The notes under the pieces: generated by a model
Told to the model about the DNA's origin: nothing
The model's database searches: none
Seen by the model: only the letters and a program-made list of their open reading frames with translations
Shown: positions 1 through 6,932 of the stretch, one piece after another
Layout: each line of letters starts with the position of its first letter
How positions within the stretch are numbered: position 1 is the first letter of the stretch
Origin: Janthinobacterium lividum
GTDB lineage: Bacteria; Pseudomonadota; Gammaproteobacteria; Steroidobacterales; Steroidobacteraceae
Direction of reading: 5' to 3'
DNA length: 8,629 bases
NCBI GenBank assembly: GCA_943327025.2
Contig: CALPVO020000086.1
Span: forward strand, 1-8,629
Position numbers and translations under genes: made by a program

Positions 1-1590
1 CACCACAGCGCCAAAGAAGCGGCTGGTGAAGAAGCCGCGGCTGTCGTTCACGATAATAGGGGTCTTGCGCAGCTGCTGCACGAGGTCCAGCGCCTCGGCC
101 AGCGTGGCATCGCTGGTCGCCTTGCCGCGAATGACCTCGACCAACGGCATGCGGTCCACGGGCGAGAAGAAGTGCAGACCAATGAAGCGGTCCGGCCGCA
201 TGGACACTTCGGCGAGGCCGGTGATGGGCAGCGAAGAAGTATTACTCGCGAATACCGCATCGGCGGGCATGGCCGCTTCCGCGAGACGAGTCACTTCCGC
301 CTTGATCGCGCGGTCTTCGAACACCGCCTCGACCACGAGGCTCACCTCGTGGAGCGCGGCATAGTCTGTGGTGGGGTGAATGCGGGCGAGGACGGCGTCG
401 GCCTTCTCGCGCGTCGTGCGTCCCTTGGTCACCGCGGACTCGAGGCGCTTGGCCACATAAGCCTTGCCCTTGTCCGCCGCTTCCTGGGTGCGGTCGATGA
501 GGACCACGTCGATATTCGCCTGCGCCGCGACCATGGCGATGCCGCCGCCCATGAGCCCAGCGCCCAGCATGCCGATGCGCGTGTGCTTGCGTTTTGGCAC
601 GCCGGCCGGACGGCGCACGAGCTTGTCTGCCTTGGACTTGTTCACGAACAGCGTGCGCAGCATGTTCCCGGATACCGGGTCCGCGAGCAGTTGCGCCATG
701 TACTTGGCTTCCAGACGCAAGGCCGTCTCGATGGGCAACTGCGCGCCTTCATACATGCATGACAGAATGGCGAGAGGGGCCGGGTAGTTGTGGTTTGTTC
801 CCGCCTGCAGCATCGCATTGGCGACTACCAGCGTCTGGGCCACTGCGGGTGCCATGGCGCCTGCGCCGCCCGGGGTTTTCCATCCCTTGGTGTCCCACGG
901 CTGCTTCGCGCCCGGGTTGGCTAACACCCACGCCTTGGCGTTATCCAGCAGTTCCGCCGCGGGCACCACCGCGTGCAGCAGGCCTGCCTTCATCGCCTCC
1001 TGCGCGCCTACGGCCTTACCTTCCAGCAGGAACGGCATAGCCGCTTGCAAGCCCAGCAGTCGCGTTACGCGCGTAGTGCCGCCGCCGGCAGGCAGCAAGC
1101 CCACCTGCACTTCGGGCAGACCAAACTGCAAGTGCTTGGCATCGGCAGCCACACGGTAATGACAGGCCAGCCCCACCTCGAAACCACCACCCAGCGCCAA
1201 CCCATTGAAGGCGCAAGCCACAGGCTTGCCGCAAATCTCCAGCGGGCGGAGCAACTGGTTCAGCGTGTAGGTCTCTTCGACCATGTCGGCGGCGGCGCGG
1301 CCGAGGTTGTCGTAAAGACGCGCTTCGATGTCGAACAAGTCCGCGCCTGCCAAAAACGCGTCCTTGCCGGAAGTGATGACAGCGCCTTTGATACCGGCAT
1401 CTTCGCGAATGCGCGCGATAGCGCCTGCCAGTTCATTGATGAGCACCAGATCGATGGTGTTCATCGTCTTGTCCTGGCGGTCCAGCGTTACCAGCGCAAT
1501 GCCATCGGCATCGACACTGAAGCGCAGGGCCTGAAGCGTGACCGCGGAGCCAACAATAACTACCGGAGTGATGACAGGAGAGGTTTTCAT
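1..1590 (-). CDS. fadJ: Bifunctional enoyl-CoA hydratase / 3-hydroxyacyl-CoA dehydrogenase (FadJ/FadB type), C-terminus cut by window edge
   Basis: Multifunctional beta-oxidation enzyme: it hydrates 2-enoyl-CoA and then oxidises the 3-hydroxyacyl-CoA with NAD+. The visible 530 residues remain open at base 1; the family is usually about 700 residues, so the end of the dehydrogenase part is missing. Residues about 20-210 are a crotonase domain with an oxyanion-hole segment (AGAD, 81-84) and both general acid/base glutamates, Glu138 (GGGFEVG) and Glu160 (GLPEVQVG). After a linker, a Rossmann NAD site begins at about 337 (GAGLMGGG, 343-350), with EAVFED (421-426), SNTSSLPI (449-456), and the catalytic pair His473 (HFFSPV) and Glu485 (PLVEVI). 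The ATG at 1590 lies 8 bp after the thiolase stop; the only ribosome site is a weak GAG overlapping that stop, which suggests translational coupling. With the thiolase it probably forms an alpha/beta beta-oxidation complex. The domain call is very secure; fadJ versus fadB is not resolved. Confidence 0.93.
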   Translation of the reverse strand, partial: MKTSPVITPVVIVGSAVTLQALRFSVDADGIALVTLDRQDKTMNTIDLVLINELAGAIARIREDAGIKGAVITSGKDAFLAGADLFDIEARLYDNLGRAAADMVEETYTLNQLLRPLEICGKPVACAFNGLALGGGFEVGLACHYRVAADAKHLQFGLPEVQVGLLPAGGGTTRVTRLLGLQAAMPFLLEGKAVGAQEAMKAGLLHAVVPAAELLDNAKAWVLANPGAKQPWDTKGWKTPGGAGAMAPAVAQTLVVANAMLQAGTNHNYPAPLAILSCMYEGAQLPIETALRLEAKYMAQLLADPVSGNMLRTLFVNKSKADKLVRRPAGVPKRKHTRIGMLGAGLMGGGIAMVAAQANIDVVLIDRTQEAADKGKAYVAKRLESAVTKGRTTREKADAVLARIHPTTDYAALHEVSLVVEAVFEDRAIKAEVTRLAEAAMPADAVFASNTSSLPITGLAEVSMRPDRFIGLHFFSPVDRMPLVEVIRGKATSDATLAEALDLVQQLRKTPIIVNDSRGFFTSRFFGAVV

Positions 1591-1598
1591 GGCAGAGC

Positions 1599-2810
1599 TC
1601 ACGCGACGCGTTCGATGATGGTGGCGGTGCCCATGCCGGCACCCACACAGAGATTGACCAAGGCAGTGCCCTTGCCGGTCCGTTCCAGTTCGTCCAGCAC
1701 CGTGCCGAGAATCATGGCGCCCGTGGCACCGAGCGGATGCCCGAAGGCGATGGCACCGCCATTCACATTGATGCGCTCATGCGGCACGTTCATGGTGTCC
1801 ATGAAGCTCAGCACCACCGCCGAGAACGCTTCATTCAGTTCCCAGAGGTCGATGTCTGCCGCGGACATGCCCGCTTTGGCCAAAGCGCGCTGCGCCGACG
1901 GCGCCGGGCCGGTGAGCATCAAGGTCGGCTCGGTGCCAATGCTGGCGAAACTGCGAATGCGGGCACGCGGCTTCAGGCCGGCACGCTGGCCCGCCGCCAA
2001 CGAACCCACCAACACGGCGCCAGCGCCATCCACCACACCCGAGCTGTTGCCCGCATGGTGCAAGTGTTCAATGCGCTCCACTTCCGGGTAGCGCTGCAGC
2101 GCCACTGCGTCGAAGCCGTACTTCGTGCCCATCTCATGGAAAGCAGGCTTTAGGGCCGCCAACGACTCGGCCGTGGTCTCCGGGCGGAAGTGCTCGTCCC
2201 GGTCCAGCACTACCGCGCCCACCACATCGCGCACCGGAATGACGGAACCTGCGAAGCGGCCTTCGGCCCAAGCCCGTGCAGCGCGTTGCTGGCTGGCCAG
2301 CGCGTAAGCATCCAATTGCGTACGCGTGTAGCCGTGCAGTGAAGCGAGCAGGTCGGCGCTGATGCCCTGCATGACAAAACGCGTGTGGAAGGCTACCTGG
2401 GGGTCGATGGCCCAGGCACCGCCATCGGCACCCATGGGCGTGCGCGACATCATCTCGACGCCGCCCCCAACAGCCAGTTCCGCCTGCCCCGCCATCACTT
2501 TGGCAGCAGCGAAGTTCACGGCATCGAGGCCCGAGGAGCAATAGCGGTTCAGTTGCACGCCCGGTACGCACTCGTTGAAGCCGGCGTTCAGCGTAGCGAT
2601 GCGGGCGATGTTGCCGCCCTGCTCGCCGACCGCCGCCACACAGCCCAGTACCACTTCTTCCACTAGCGCTGTATCTAGCGCATTGCGGTCGCGCAGGGCC
2701 TGCAGCGTTTGGCTGGCCAGCGAAACGGCGGAAATCTCGTGCAGCTTGCCGTCCGGGCGGCCTTTGCCGCGCGGTGTACGCACGTGGTCGTAAATGTAAG
2801 CTTCGGTCAT
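1599..2810 (-). CDS. Thiolase (acetyl-CoA C-acyltransferase), FadA/FadI-like
   Basis: A 403-residue thiolase, the normal length for the family. It cleaves 3-ketoacyl-CoA with CoA to release acetyl-CoA (or propionyl-CoA) and a shortened acyl-CoA. The nucleophile is Cys91 in NRYCSSG. The other signature elements are NEAF (326-329), GHPLGATGA with His358, and the C-terminal Cys388 in NLCVGAGMG, which acts as the acid/base residue. The reading frame runs 11 codons further upstream, but the ATG at 2810 is preferred: the protein then begins MTEAYIYD, as thiolases do, and an AAGGA ribosome site (2819-2823 on the complementary strand) lies 8 bases ahead. The gene precedes the hydratase/dehydrogenase by 8 bp, the usual pairing of beta-oxidation beta and alpha subunits. 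A degradative rather than biosynthetic thiolase is inferred from this partner. In steroid-degrading bacteria similar enzymes remove side-chain or ring-derived units, so the substrate may not be a plain fatty acid. Confidence 0.95.
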   Translation of the reverse strand: MTEAYIYDHVRTPRGKGRPDGKLHEISAVSLASQTLQALRDRNALDTALVEEVVLGCVAAVGEQGGNIARIATLNAGFNECVPGVQLNRYCSSGLDAVNFAAAKVMAGQAELAVGGGVEMMSRTPMGADGGAWAIDPQVAFHTRFVMQGISADLLASLHGYTRTQLDAYALASQQRAARAWAEGRFAGSVIPVRDVVGAVVLDRDEHFRPETTAESLAALKPAFHEMGTKYGFDAVALQRYPEVERIEHLHHAGNSSGVVDGAGAVLVGSLAAGQRAGLKPRARIRSFASIGTEPTLMLTGPAPSAQRALAKAGMSAADIDLWELNEAFSAVVLSFMDTMNVPHERINVNGGAIAFGHPLGATGAMILGTVLDELERTGKGTALVNLCVGAGMGTATIIERVA

Positions 2811-2876
2811 CGCAACAGTCCTTGAGTCGCGCGCCAACCACACAGCGAATGCGTGGGGCGCAGCTGCCAGAGAATT

Positions 2877-3443
2877 TCAGATCCACTCGCCGTGCAGGCC
2901 GCTCCAGTGGTTCACGGGCGGCGCACCGGCGTCGAGCGTGTAGCGCCCGAACTTGCCGTCGGCAAAGAGCAGCGGCGAAGCCGTACTGCGCGCCACGGCG
3001 AGCACTTCGCCGACGATGATGGTGTGGTCACCGCCTGCATGCAGCGCATGCACACGGCAATCCAGCCGTGCCCGGGCGCCATGCAAGCGCGGCGGCTCGG
3101 GGTTCATGCGCCAGGCCGCATCCACGTCGAACTTGTCCTTGCCGGAGCGGGCAAAGTGCATGGCGAGGTCGCGCTGGCCATCCGCCAAGATATTGATGGC
3201 GAACGGCGCACCCAGCGCGAAGGCCGCCATGCTCGGGCTGGTGTTCGCCAGCGACCACAGCACCAGCGGCGGGGCGAGCGATACCGAAGCAAAGGAGTTG
3301 GCGGTGACGCCCACTGGTTCGCCATCCGGCCGCACAGCCGTAACCACCGTGACGCCGGTGGCAAAGGCACCGAAGGCGTCCCGCAAGGCGCGCGGGGAGA
3401 GAGCTGGCGGTTCGGCGCCGGCGGGAACCAGAGGGTCGGCCAC
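2877..3443 (-). CDS. Flavin reductase (HpaC/HsaB/NtaB-like, FMN-binding split-barrel)
   Basis: A 188-residue NAD(P)H:flavin oxidoreductase that supplies reduced FMN or FAD to a separate monooxygenase. Family features are the N-terminal AFGAFATGVTVVT (about residues 23-35), the flavin-phosphate region GVTANSFASVSLAPPL (about 44-59), PFAINIL, and the late GDHTIIVGEV stretch. The frame is open further upstream inside the preceding SDR gene, but that stretch is Arg-rich and shadows the SDR. The GTG at 3443 is chosen because it begins MADPLVPAG just before the conserved domain, lies 10 bases after the SDR stop, and has a GAGG site 8 bases ahead that overlaps that stop. It is probably coupled to the SDR. 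Its closest known roles are in aromatic hydroxylation, such as HsaB in steroid A-ring degradation or HpaC, but no oxygenase partner lies in the window. The exact partner and flavin cannot be told from sequence. Confidence 0.9.
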   Translation of the reverse strand: MADPLVPAGAEPPALSPRALRDAFGAFATGVTVVTAVRPDGEPVGVTANSFASVSLAPPLVLWSLANTSPSMAAFALGAPFAINILADGQRDLAMHFARSGKDKFDVDAAWRMNPEPPRLHGARARLDCRVHALHAGGDHTIIVGEVLAVARSTASPLLFADGKFGRYTLDAGAPPVNHWSGLHGEWI

Positions 3444-3451
3444 GGCAGTGG

Positions 3452-3455
3452 CCTC
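3452..3455 (-). promoter_or_regulatory. Ribosome binding site for the flavin reductase GTG start
   Basis: GAGG on the minus strand, 8 bases ahead of the GTG at 3443. It overlaps the TGA stop of the preceding SDR gene (3454-3456). It supports the GTG start and suggests that ribosomes finishing the SDR reinitiate on the flavin reductase. Confidence 0.5.
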
Positions 3456-4335
3456 AGACGACCTTCGCAGGGTGCGGGATGCGCGGCGGGCCGAGCATCT
3501 CGCGATACGACGGCGGCTGACGGCCACCTTCGTCCTGTATGCCGTATTCCACGGCCAACTCCGCTGTCACACAGGTCTGGCCGTTCTTCTTCGCCAGCTG
3601 TGGGTCCCGCGCGAGCGCCTCGATGACACGACCATTGAACTGCGGCGTCTCCGCCACCTTCATGAATTCGCTGTACTGGTCCGGGCGTTCACGCACGGCG
3701 ATAGCGGTGCGCTCGGTAATCTGCGGGCCGAGCCACAGCGACACCGCGGCGCAACCCGTGCCTTCGAAGTCCACGCCCATGTCGGCAGCGAATTTGTCGA
3801 GGCCGGACTTCTGCGCGCCGTACGCCGGCCCATGCATGTAGCAACTGGAGCCGAACGACGACACGAAACTGATGAGGCCACTGCCCTGCGGCACCATCAT
3901 GCGCGCCGCATGCCAGCTGGCCACATAAGCGGAACGCAAACCCACATCGAGGATGCGCACCAACTCCAGCGGCTTCTCCCAGAAACCACCCGGGTCGATG
4001 AGGTTGTCGTGGATGAAGGTGGCGTTGTTAACGAGGATGTCGAGGCGCCCGGAGTCGCGGGCCACGCGCTCGAACAACGCAGCCACTTGGGCGTCGTCGT
4101 CGTGGTCGCAGGCAACAGCGATACCGCGTCCACCCAGCCGAGTGATTTCTGCAGCGGTTTCGTGGATGGTGCCCGGAAGTGCCTCGCCCTTGCTGCTGCC
4201 GAGACTGTGGTCCGTGGAACGGCCCGTCACATAGACCGTCAGGCCCATCTGCCCCAACCCCAAGGCCACGCCTTTACCGGCACCACGGCTCGCGCCGGTG
4301 ACCACGGCAATGCGGTTCAAGTTGTCTGTGCCCAT
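3454..4335 (-). CDS. Short-chain dehydrogenase/reductase, DHRS1-like
   Basis: A 293-residue SDR, longer than the usual 250. It oxidises or reduces an alcohol/ketone with NAD(P)(H). Visible elements are the cofactor loop TGASRGAG (13-20), an Arg after the second strand (TGRS, 37-40) that favours NADP(H), the NNA motif (103-105), the active-site Ser159/Ser160 in VSSFGSS, and YGAQK with Tyr172 and Lys176. The segments GFWEKPLE (117-124), RMMVPQGSGLISFVSS (145-160) and SLWLGPQ (199-205) are the pattern of the DHRS1 family (human SDR19C). Human DHRS1 has, to my recollection, been reported to reduce steroids among other carbonyls, which would suit a steroid or terpenoid cluster. The ATG at 4335 is chosen because GAGGGGG lies 5 bases ahead; the open frame upstream (to 4479) runs into the previous gene. 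It follows the first SDR by 64 bp and the flavin reductase follows closely, so it is probably mid-operon. The substrate is unknown. Confidence 0.92.
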   Translation of the reverse strand: MGTDNLNRIAVVTGASRGAGKGVALGLGQMGLTVYVTGRSTDHSLGSSKGEALPGTIHETAAEITRLGGRGIAVACDHDDDAQVAALFERVARDSGRLDILVNNATFIHDNLIDPGGFWEKPLELVRILDVGLRSAYVASWHAARMMVPQGSGLISFVSSFGSSCYMHGPAYGAQKSGLDKFAADMGVDFEGTGCAAVSLWLGPQITERTAIAVRERPDQYSEFMKVAETPQFNGRVIEALARDPQLAKKNGQTCVTAELAVEYGIQDEGGRQPPSYREMLGPPRIPHPAKVV

Positions 4336-4399
4336 CGTTGCCCCCTCTCGCGGTTCCATCAGTTTGGCCGGGCGTTGACGCCTGTGCCGGTAGGAAAAT

Positions 4400-5179
4400 T
4401 CAGCTGCGGTTGGCGTTATCCGCCAAGTATTGGAAGACCGGCCGTTCGCCGCCGCCATGCACTTCCAGCGTGGCGCCACTCACATAGGCCGCAAACGGCG
4501 ACGCCAAGTAAAGACAGGCAGCGGCAATATCCTGCGGCTTGCCCATGCGCCCGAGCGGCAGCATGGCGTCGATACGCTTCACGCCTTCCGGGCCGCCGTA
4601 AAAATCGTCGAGGTTGTCGGCAGCCATGAGGCCCACGATGATGGCGTTAACGCGCACCGCCGGGCCCCATTCCATGGCCAGCGAACGCGACAGGCTGAGC
4701 AAGCCGGCCTTGGCAGCCCCGTAGGCCGCGCTGCCTGGCGCGGGCCGCGCACCAGCAACGCTCGAAATATTCACGATGGCGCCACTGCCTTGCGGTTGCA
4801 TATGGCGGTTGGCCGCCTGCGCACAGTAAAGGGGGGCCAGCAGGTTCAACTGCATGATGCGCTCTGCCAACCGCGCGGGCACCGTGGCCGCGTCGTGCGG
4901 CGGAGCACCGCCCGCGTTGTTGATGAGGACATCGAACCGCCCGTGCTTGGCGGCAATGCTGTCGAAGCAGGCATCGACGGCGGCGGGGTCACGGACGTCA
5001 CAGGCAACGAATTCCGCTTCGCGCCCCCCCGCCACTGGCAGACTGTCGGGAGGCCGCCGGCCGCAAGTGACCACCGTGGCTCCGGCCGCCAGAAACGCTT
5101 CGGAAATGCCCTTGCCGATGCCCTTGGCACCCCCGGTGACAACCACCACGCAGCCGGCAAAATCGAAGCTAGGCAACAT
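4400..5179 (-). CDS. Classical SDR oxidoreductase (FabG-like fold), possibly a steroid-catabolic Rv3549c-type enzyme
   Basis: A 259-residue classical SDR with every key element: TGGAKGIG (15-22), CGRR (39-42, suggesting NADP(H) use), CDV (60-62), NNAG (87-90), Asn112, Ser140 (NISSVAG), YGAAK with Tyr153 and Lys157, and a C-terminal SGATLEVHGGGE stretch. It probably interconverts a 3-hydroxy or ring hydroxyl group with the ketone. The C-terminal half (VGLMAADNLDDFYGG, PLGRMGKPQDIA, HGGGERP) resembles, from memory, SDRs of actinobacterial steroid clusters such as Rv3549c in the KstR2 regulon; this was not checked by alignment. It is the first gene of the minus arm and faces the ligase across 106 bp. 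There is no good ribosome site (AGACTCAAAAA before the ATG), so it may be translated from a very short leader. A G7 run encodes residues 50-53. Confidence 0.94.
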   Translation of the reverse strand: MLPSFDFAGCVVVVTGGAKGIGKGISEAFLAAGATVVTCGRRPPDSLPVAGGREAEFVACDVRDPAAVDACFDSIAAKHGRFDVLINNAGGAPPHDAATVPARLAERIMQLNLLAPLYCAQAANRHMQPQGSGAIVNISSVAGARPAPGSAAYGAAKAGLLSLSRSLAMEWGPAVRVNAIIVGLMAADNLDDFYGGPEGVKRIDAMLPLGRMGKPQDIAAACLYLASPFAAYVSGATLEVHGGGERPVFQYLADNANRS

Positions 5180-5285
5180 TTTTTGAGTCTCGCATAATGC
5201 GTAAAAATTTGCTAGGTTTGGTACGAATCAAGCAGTCGAACCGCAGAAGTACTGCCGAAGCGCGGGTTTTAAGGGGTCTTCATCG
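5180..5285. promoter_or_regulatory. Divergent intergenic region holding the promoters of both arms
   Basis: This is the only intergenic stretch over about 70 bp, and both gene arms point away from it, so it should contain both promoters. Its left half (5180-5230) is clearly AT-rich against the GC-rich coding sequence. On the minus strand CATTAT (5199-5194) matches the -10 consensus at 4 of 6 positions and would give a leader of only about 8 bases for the SDR, but I find no convincing -35 box. On the plus strand TTGAGT (5183-5188) resembles a -35 box without a good -10 at 16-18 bases. AAGGGG (5271-5276) is a good ribosome site for the ligase ATG at 5286, with 9 bases between. The promoter role follows mainly from gene layout; exact boxes are uncertain. 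Confidence 0.6.
5211..5233. promoter_or_regulatory. Imperfect inverted repeat, possible operator
   Basis: Two 10-base arms, GCTAGGTTTG (5211-5220) and CGAATCAAGC (5224-5233), pair at 7 of 10 positions around a 3-base centre. The size and position in a divergent promoter region suit a TetR-family repressor such as KstR or KstR2. The sequence does not match the KstR or KstR2 consensus as I recall them, and no regulator gene is in the window. The repeat could be chance. Confidence 0.3.
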
Positions 5286-6932
5286 ATGACTGACGCAGCA
5301 ACACCCGTGCCGGATGCAGTGGCGTCCGAAACCACGGCGCCGGGCGTTCTGCGGGCGGCAGCAGCGGCTTGGCCCGACCGCTCGGCCTTGGAAACTAACA
5401 CCCGCCGCTGGACCTTCGCTGAACTGTGGACGGACGTGCAGGCGACGGCAAGGGCTTTTCACGCGCTGGGCCTCGCCGCCGGTGAGCGGATCGCCATTTG
5501 GGCTCCCAACCAGCCCGAATGGATCTTGGCGGCACTGGGCGCGCAATGCCTAGGTGCGGCACTGGTGCCCCTGAACACCCGGCTGAAGGGACGCGAAGCG
5601 GCAGACATCCTGCGTCGCAGCCAAGTGCGGGTATTGGTGACCGTAGAACCCTTCCTCGGCACCGACTACCCGGCCTTGCTGGCGGGCGAAGCCCTGCCGG
5701 ACTTGCGCCAACTGATTCGGTTGACCGTCCCCGAAGGACACGCCACCAGCACGCCGGCGCCCTTGCCTGCGAACCTGCCGCCACTACTGGACTGGCACGC
5801 GTTCGTGGCCGGCGGCGACAGCGTTAAGCCGGATATCGTCGAAGCCGCGGTGAATGCGCTCGACGCGACCGACGTGGCGGACATTCTCTTCACCTCGGGC
5901 ACCACGGGTTCGCCGAAGGGCGTGGTCTGCACGCACGGGCAGAACACCCGTTCGTTCCGCGCGTGGGCGACAGCGGTGGACCTGCGCCCCGGAGACCGCT
6001 ACCTCATCGTCAACCCGTTCTTTCACGCCTTTGGCTACAAGAGCGGCTGGCTGGTGTGCCTGCTGCAAGGCGCCACAGCCTTGCCCATGGCGGTGTTCGA
6101 CGCGGGCGAAGTCATGCGGCGCATCGTCGCCGACAGCATCACCGTGCTACCCGGCCCGCCCACTATTTTCCAGTCCTTACTCGCCCACCCGGACCGCGCG
6201 CAGTACCACTTGTCCTCGCTGCGGGTAGCCGTCACCGGCGCCGCGAGCGTGCCGCCGGTACTCATCCAGCGCATGCGCGACGAGCTCGGCTTCAGCACGG
6301 TGCTCACCGGCTACGGGCTGACGGAATCGACGGGCCTCGTGTCCATGTGCCGTATCGGCGACAGCGTGGAACGCGTCGCGAATACTTGTGGCGTGCCCAT
6401 TCCAGGCGTCGAGGTGCGGTTGGTAACCGTAGACGGCAGCGAGGCCGTCCCCCACGCCCCGGGCGAACTGTGGGTCCGTGGCTTCAACGTCATGTTGGGC
6501 TATCTGGACGACCCGGAGGCCACAGCGGAAGCCATCGACGCGGACGGCTGGCTGCACACCGGCGATATCGCCGTGCGGGACGAGGACGGCTACCTGCGTA
6601 TCACGGACCGCATGAAAGACATGTACATCTGCGGCGGCTTCAACTGCTACCCCGCCGAGATTGAACGCTTGATGAGCGCCCACCCGGCAGTTGCCCAAGT
6701 GGCCGTGCTTGGCGTTGCCGACGAGCGTCTCGGCGAAGTGGGTCGCGCTGTGGTGGTACTACGCCCCGGCACGCATTGCACCGCCCCCGAACTCATCGCG
6801 TGGTGCCGCGCCGAGATGGCCAACTACAAAGTGCCTCGCGAAGTACTGTTCGTGGACAGCCTGCCGGTGAATGCCGCCGGCAAAGTGACCAAATTCCAGC
6901 TCAAGGCCTGGCAGGCCGAGGAACACTCATGA
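5286..6932 (+). CDS. fadD3: Acyl-CoA ligase of the FadD3 (HIP-CoA ligase) type
   Basis: A 548-residue adenylate-forming (ANL) enzyme that activates a carboxylic acid to its CoA thioester through an acyl-AMP. Motifs in order are the P-loop TSGTTGSPKG (203-212), NPFFHAFGYKSG (243-254), PGPPTIFQSLL (289-299), the adenine loop YGLTEST (343-349), HTGD (424-427), the hinge ITDRMKD (439-445) followed by MYICGGFNCYPAEIE (446-460), and the catalytic Lys533 in NAAGKVTK. From memory the hinge region, the NPFFH segment and the PGPPTI segment match Mycobacterium FadD3 much more closely than generic long-chain FadD. FadD3 activates the steroid C/D-ring intermediate HIP, and ScdA does this in Comamonas. HIP or a similar bicyclic propanoate is therefore the inferred substrate. 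Relative to FadD3 there is a Pro-rich insertion near 150-168. The ATG has AAGGGG 9 bases ahead. The stop overlaps the next ATG (ATGA), so the two genes are translationally coupled. Ligase class is near certain; the symbol is provisional. Confidence 0.93.
   Translation: MTDAATPVPDAVASETTAPGVLRAAAAAWPDRSALETNTRRWTFAELWTDVQATARAFHALGLAAGERIAIWAPNQPEWILAALGAQCLGAALVPLNTRLKGREAADILRRSQVRVLVTVEPFLGTDYPALLAGEALPDLRQLIRLTVPEGHATSTPAPLPANLPPLLDWHAFVAGGDSVKPDIVEAAVNALDATDVADILFTSGTTGSPKGVVCTHGQNTRSFRAWATAVDLRPGDRYLIVNPFFHAFGYKSGWLVCLLQGATALPMAVFDAGEVMRRIVADSITVLPGPPTIFQSLLAHPDRAQYHLSSLRVAVTGAASVPPVLIQRMRDELGFSTVLTGYGLTESTGLVSMCRIGDSVERVANTCGVPIPGVEVRLVTVDGSEAVPHAPGELWVRGFNVMLGYLDDPEATAEAIDADGWLHTGDIAVRDEDGYLRITDRMKDMYICGGFNCYPAEIERLMSAHPAVAQVAVLGVADERLGEVGRAVVVLRPGTHCTAPELIAWCRAEMANYKVPREVLFVDSLPVNAAGKVTKFQLKAWQAEEHS

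Noticed and set aside
1761..1766. The thiolase C-terminal motif CVGAGMG, which differs from the textbook CxGGG, and the context of its GHP motif.
   Set aside because: The second glycine of this motif varies among real thiolases (FadA has a different residue there), and all catalytic residues are present.
973..2091. A 372-codon plus-strand open frame over the hydratase/dehydrogenase and thiolase genes.
   Set aside because: It is a low-complexity translation without motifs, lying opposite two genes with complete catalytic signatures.
1599..2843. The longer thiolase start at 2843.
   Set aside because: The extra 11 residues do not look like a thiolase N-terminus, and AAGGA lies exactly 8 bases before the ATG at 2810.
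2811..2876. A possible transcription terminator or small RNA between flavin reductase and thiolase.
   Set aside because: Only a 4-base stem (TGCG/CGCA) is visible, with no T run on either strand. The gap is short and holds a ribosome site for the thiolase.
2877..3527. The longer flavin reductase start at 3527.
   Set aside because: The extra 28 residues are Arg-rich and overlap the end of the SDR gene. The GTG at 3443 has a ribosome site and normal spacing.
2953..4629. A 558-codon open frame on the plus strand, antisense to the flavin reductase and both SDR genes.
   Set aside because: It is rich in Arg, His and Ala with no recognisable domain and crosses three well-supported minus-strand genes. 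Long antisense frames are expected in GC-rich coding DNA.
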